DNA of 29,075 nucleotides, taken from positions 1-29,075 of IMG/VR virus record IMGVR_UViG_3300037222_000026. One strand, written 5' to 3'. Under the pieces are notes generated by a model that saw only the letters and a program-made list of their open reading frames with translations, did not search any database and had not been told where the DNA came from. Below are positions 28,540 through 29,075 of this stretch, in pieces; the first letter of the stretch is position 1; each line of letters starts with the position of its first letter. Made by a program: the position numbers and the translations under genes. This DNA is from a virus.

Positions 28540-29018
28540 ACATCCAGCTCGTCGGAGACCGCGAACTGATCGCCCGCTTCCAGGCGATGCCGTCGAAGGT
28601 GCGCGCCGCCCTGCTGCGCAAGGTGACGGCGCTTCGGTTGAAGCTCGAGGCCCACATCAAGGCTGACAAGCTGTCCGGCCAGGTCTTGAAGGTTCAGACG
28701 GGCAACCTGCGCGCCAGCATCTTTTCGCAGACCATCGACGAGGGCGACACGATCATCGGCCGCGCCGCGTCGTCGGGCGACGTCAAGTATGCCGGAATCC
28801 ACGAGTTCGGCGGGAAGACCGCGCCTCACGTCATCGAGGCGAAGGGGAAGGCGCTCGCCTTCATGTTCCAGGGCAAGCAGGCGTTCTTCAAGCGCGTCAA
28901 CCATCCGGGTTCGACGATGCCCGAACGCTCGTTCATGCGCTCGTCGCTCGCCGACATGCGCACCGAGATCGTCGACGGCATGACGGAAGCGGTCAAAACA
29001 GCGGCGGCGCAAAAATGA
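28533..29018 (+). CDS. HK97 gp10-like head-tail/tail completion protein
   Basis: A 161-residue protein with the gp10 family pattern: LNIQLVGDRELIARFQAMPSK at the start, then QTGNLRASIFSQ, SGDVKYAGIHEFGGKTAPHVI and a C-terminal PERSFMRSSLADM. The family forms a ring at the head-tail interface in siphophages. Length is typical. Its stop overlaps the next ATG. Confidence 0.88.
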   Translation: MLNIQLVGDRELIARFQAMPSKVRAALLRKVTALRLKLEAHIKADKLSGQVLKVQTGNLRASIFSQTIDEGDTIIGRAASSGDVKYAGIHEFGGKTAPHVIEAKGKALAFMFQGKQAFFKRVNHPGSTMPERSFMRSSLADMRTEIVDGMTEAVKTAAAQK

Positions 29019-29075
29019 CGACCGGCACCCGCGAGCAGATCATGGCGGCGCTGTTCACGCTCGGGTGCGGAGCCT
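29015..29075 (+). CDS. tail-terminator-type protein, 3' end off the window
   Basis: Only 20 codons are present (MTTGTREQIMAALFTLGCGA). The start overlaps the gp10-like stop (ATGA). The TREQIMAALF opening and the gene order (adaptor, gp10-like, this) fit the tail-terminator or neck protein of HK97-type siphophages, but the fragment is too short to be sure. Confidence 0.55.
   Translation, partial: MTTGTREQIMAALFTLGCGA

Noticed and set aside
1-29075. search for CRISPR arrays, tRNA genes, integrase and attachment sites
   Set aside because: No regular spaced repeats, no tRNA cloverleaf and no integrase or transposase motifs were seen; lysogeny cannot be judged from this window.

Overview
This window is a stretch of a tailed, double-stranded DNA phage or prophage with a high-GC host. 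The GC content is high (one line in the protease gene is 75% G+C by hand count), coding is dense on the + strand, and most neighbouring genes overlap by 4 bases (ATGA, GTGA or TTGA stop/start overlaps). A gene for GcrA, the cell-cycle regulator known only from Alphaproteobacteria, lies at the left edge. With the ParB gene and the parS-like palindrome, this points to an alphaproteobacterial host; the genus cannot be read from the sequence.

Layout. (1) 1-876, minus strand: a GcrA-like regulator running off the left edge and a small unknown gene, divergent from everything that follows. (2) 877-1043: divergent regulatory gap with inverted repeats and GANTC sites. (3) 1044-8343: early/DNA module. 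It holds small proteins, a RecB/RecE-like exonuclease, a low-GC HNH-like gene, a RecT annealase, a DUF6166-like protein, two winged-helix proteins, a J-domain protein, a ParB and a second small ParB-fold protein. (4) 8345-12773: a run of small accessory genes, including tiny membrane proteins, zinc-ribbon and HNH proteins, and an AT-rich antisense gene (9603-10262) with a HEPN-type RNxxxH motif. (5) 12776-29075: packaging and morphogenesis. In order these are terminase small and large subunits, structural-type proteins, a portal fused to a MuF domain, a prohead protease with a long scaffold-like tail, the major capsid protein, a head-tail adaptor, a gp10-like protein, and the start of a tail-terminator-type gene.

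Four sugar genes are interleaved with the morphogenesis module. A TPR-glycosyltransferase follows TerL. A DegT/DnrJ/EryC1-type sugar aminotransferase, a left-handed beta-helix acyltransferase and a DUF5672-like glycosyltransferase form a coupled block between portal and protease. Together they look like a phage-encoded pathway for making and attaching an acylated amino sugar, most likely to the virion.

Other points of note: a 181-base structured leader before the capsid gene with three hairpins that share a GGGGAC loop but have different stems; a 15/16 match to the chromosomal parS consensus just after the capsid gene; a TerL frame with no ATG, GTG or TTG start and a GKD Walker A; a GcrA homologue with what looks like a duplicated DNA-binding domain; and a structural-type protein with a Sec signal peptide. 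No tRNA, rRNA, CRISPR array, integrase or insertion sequence was seen.
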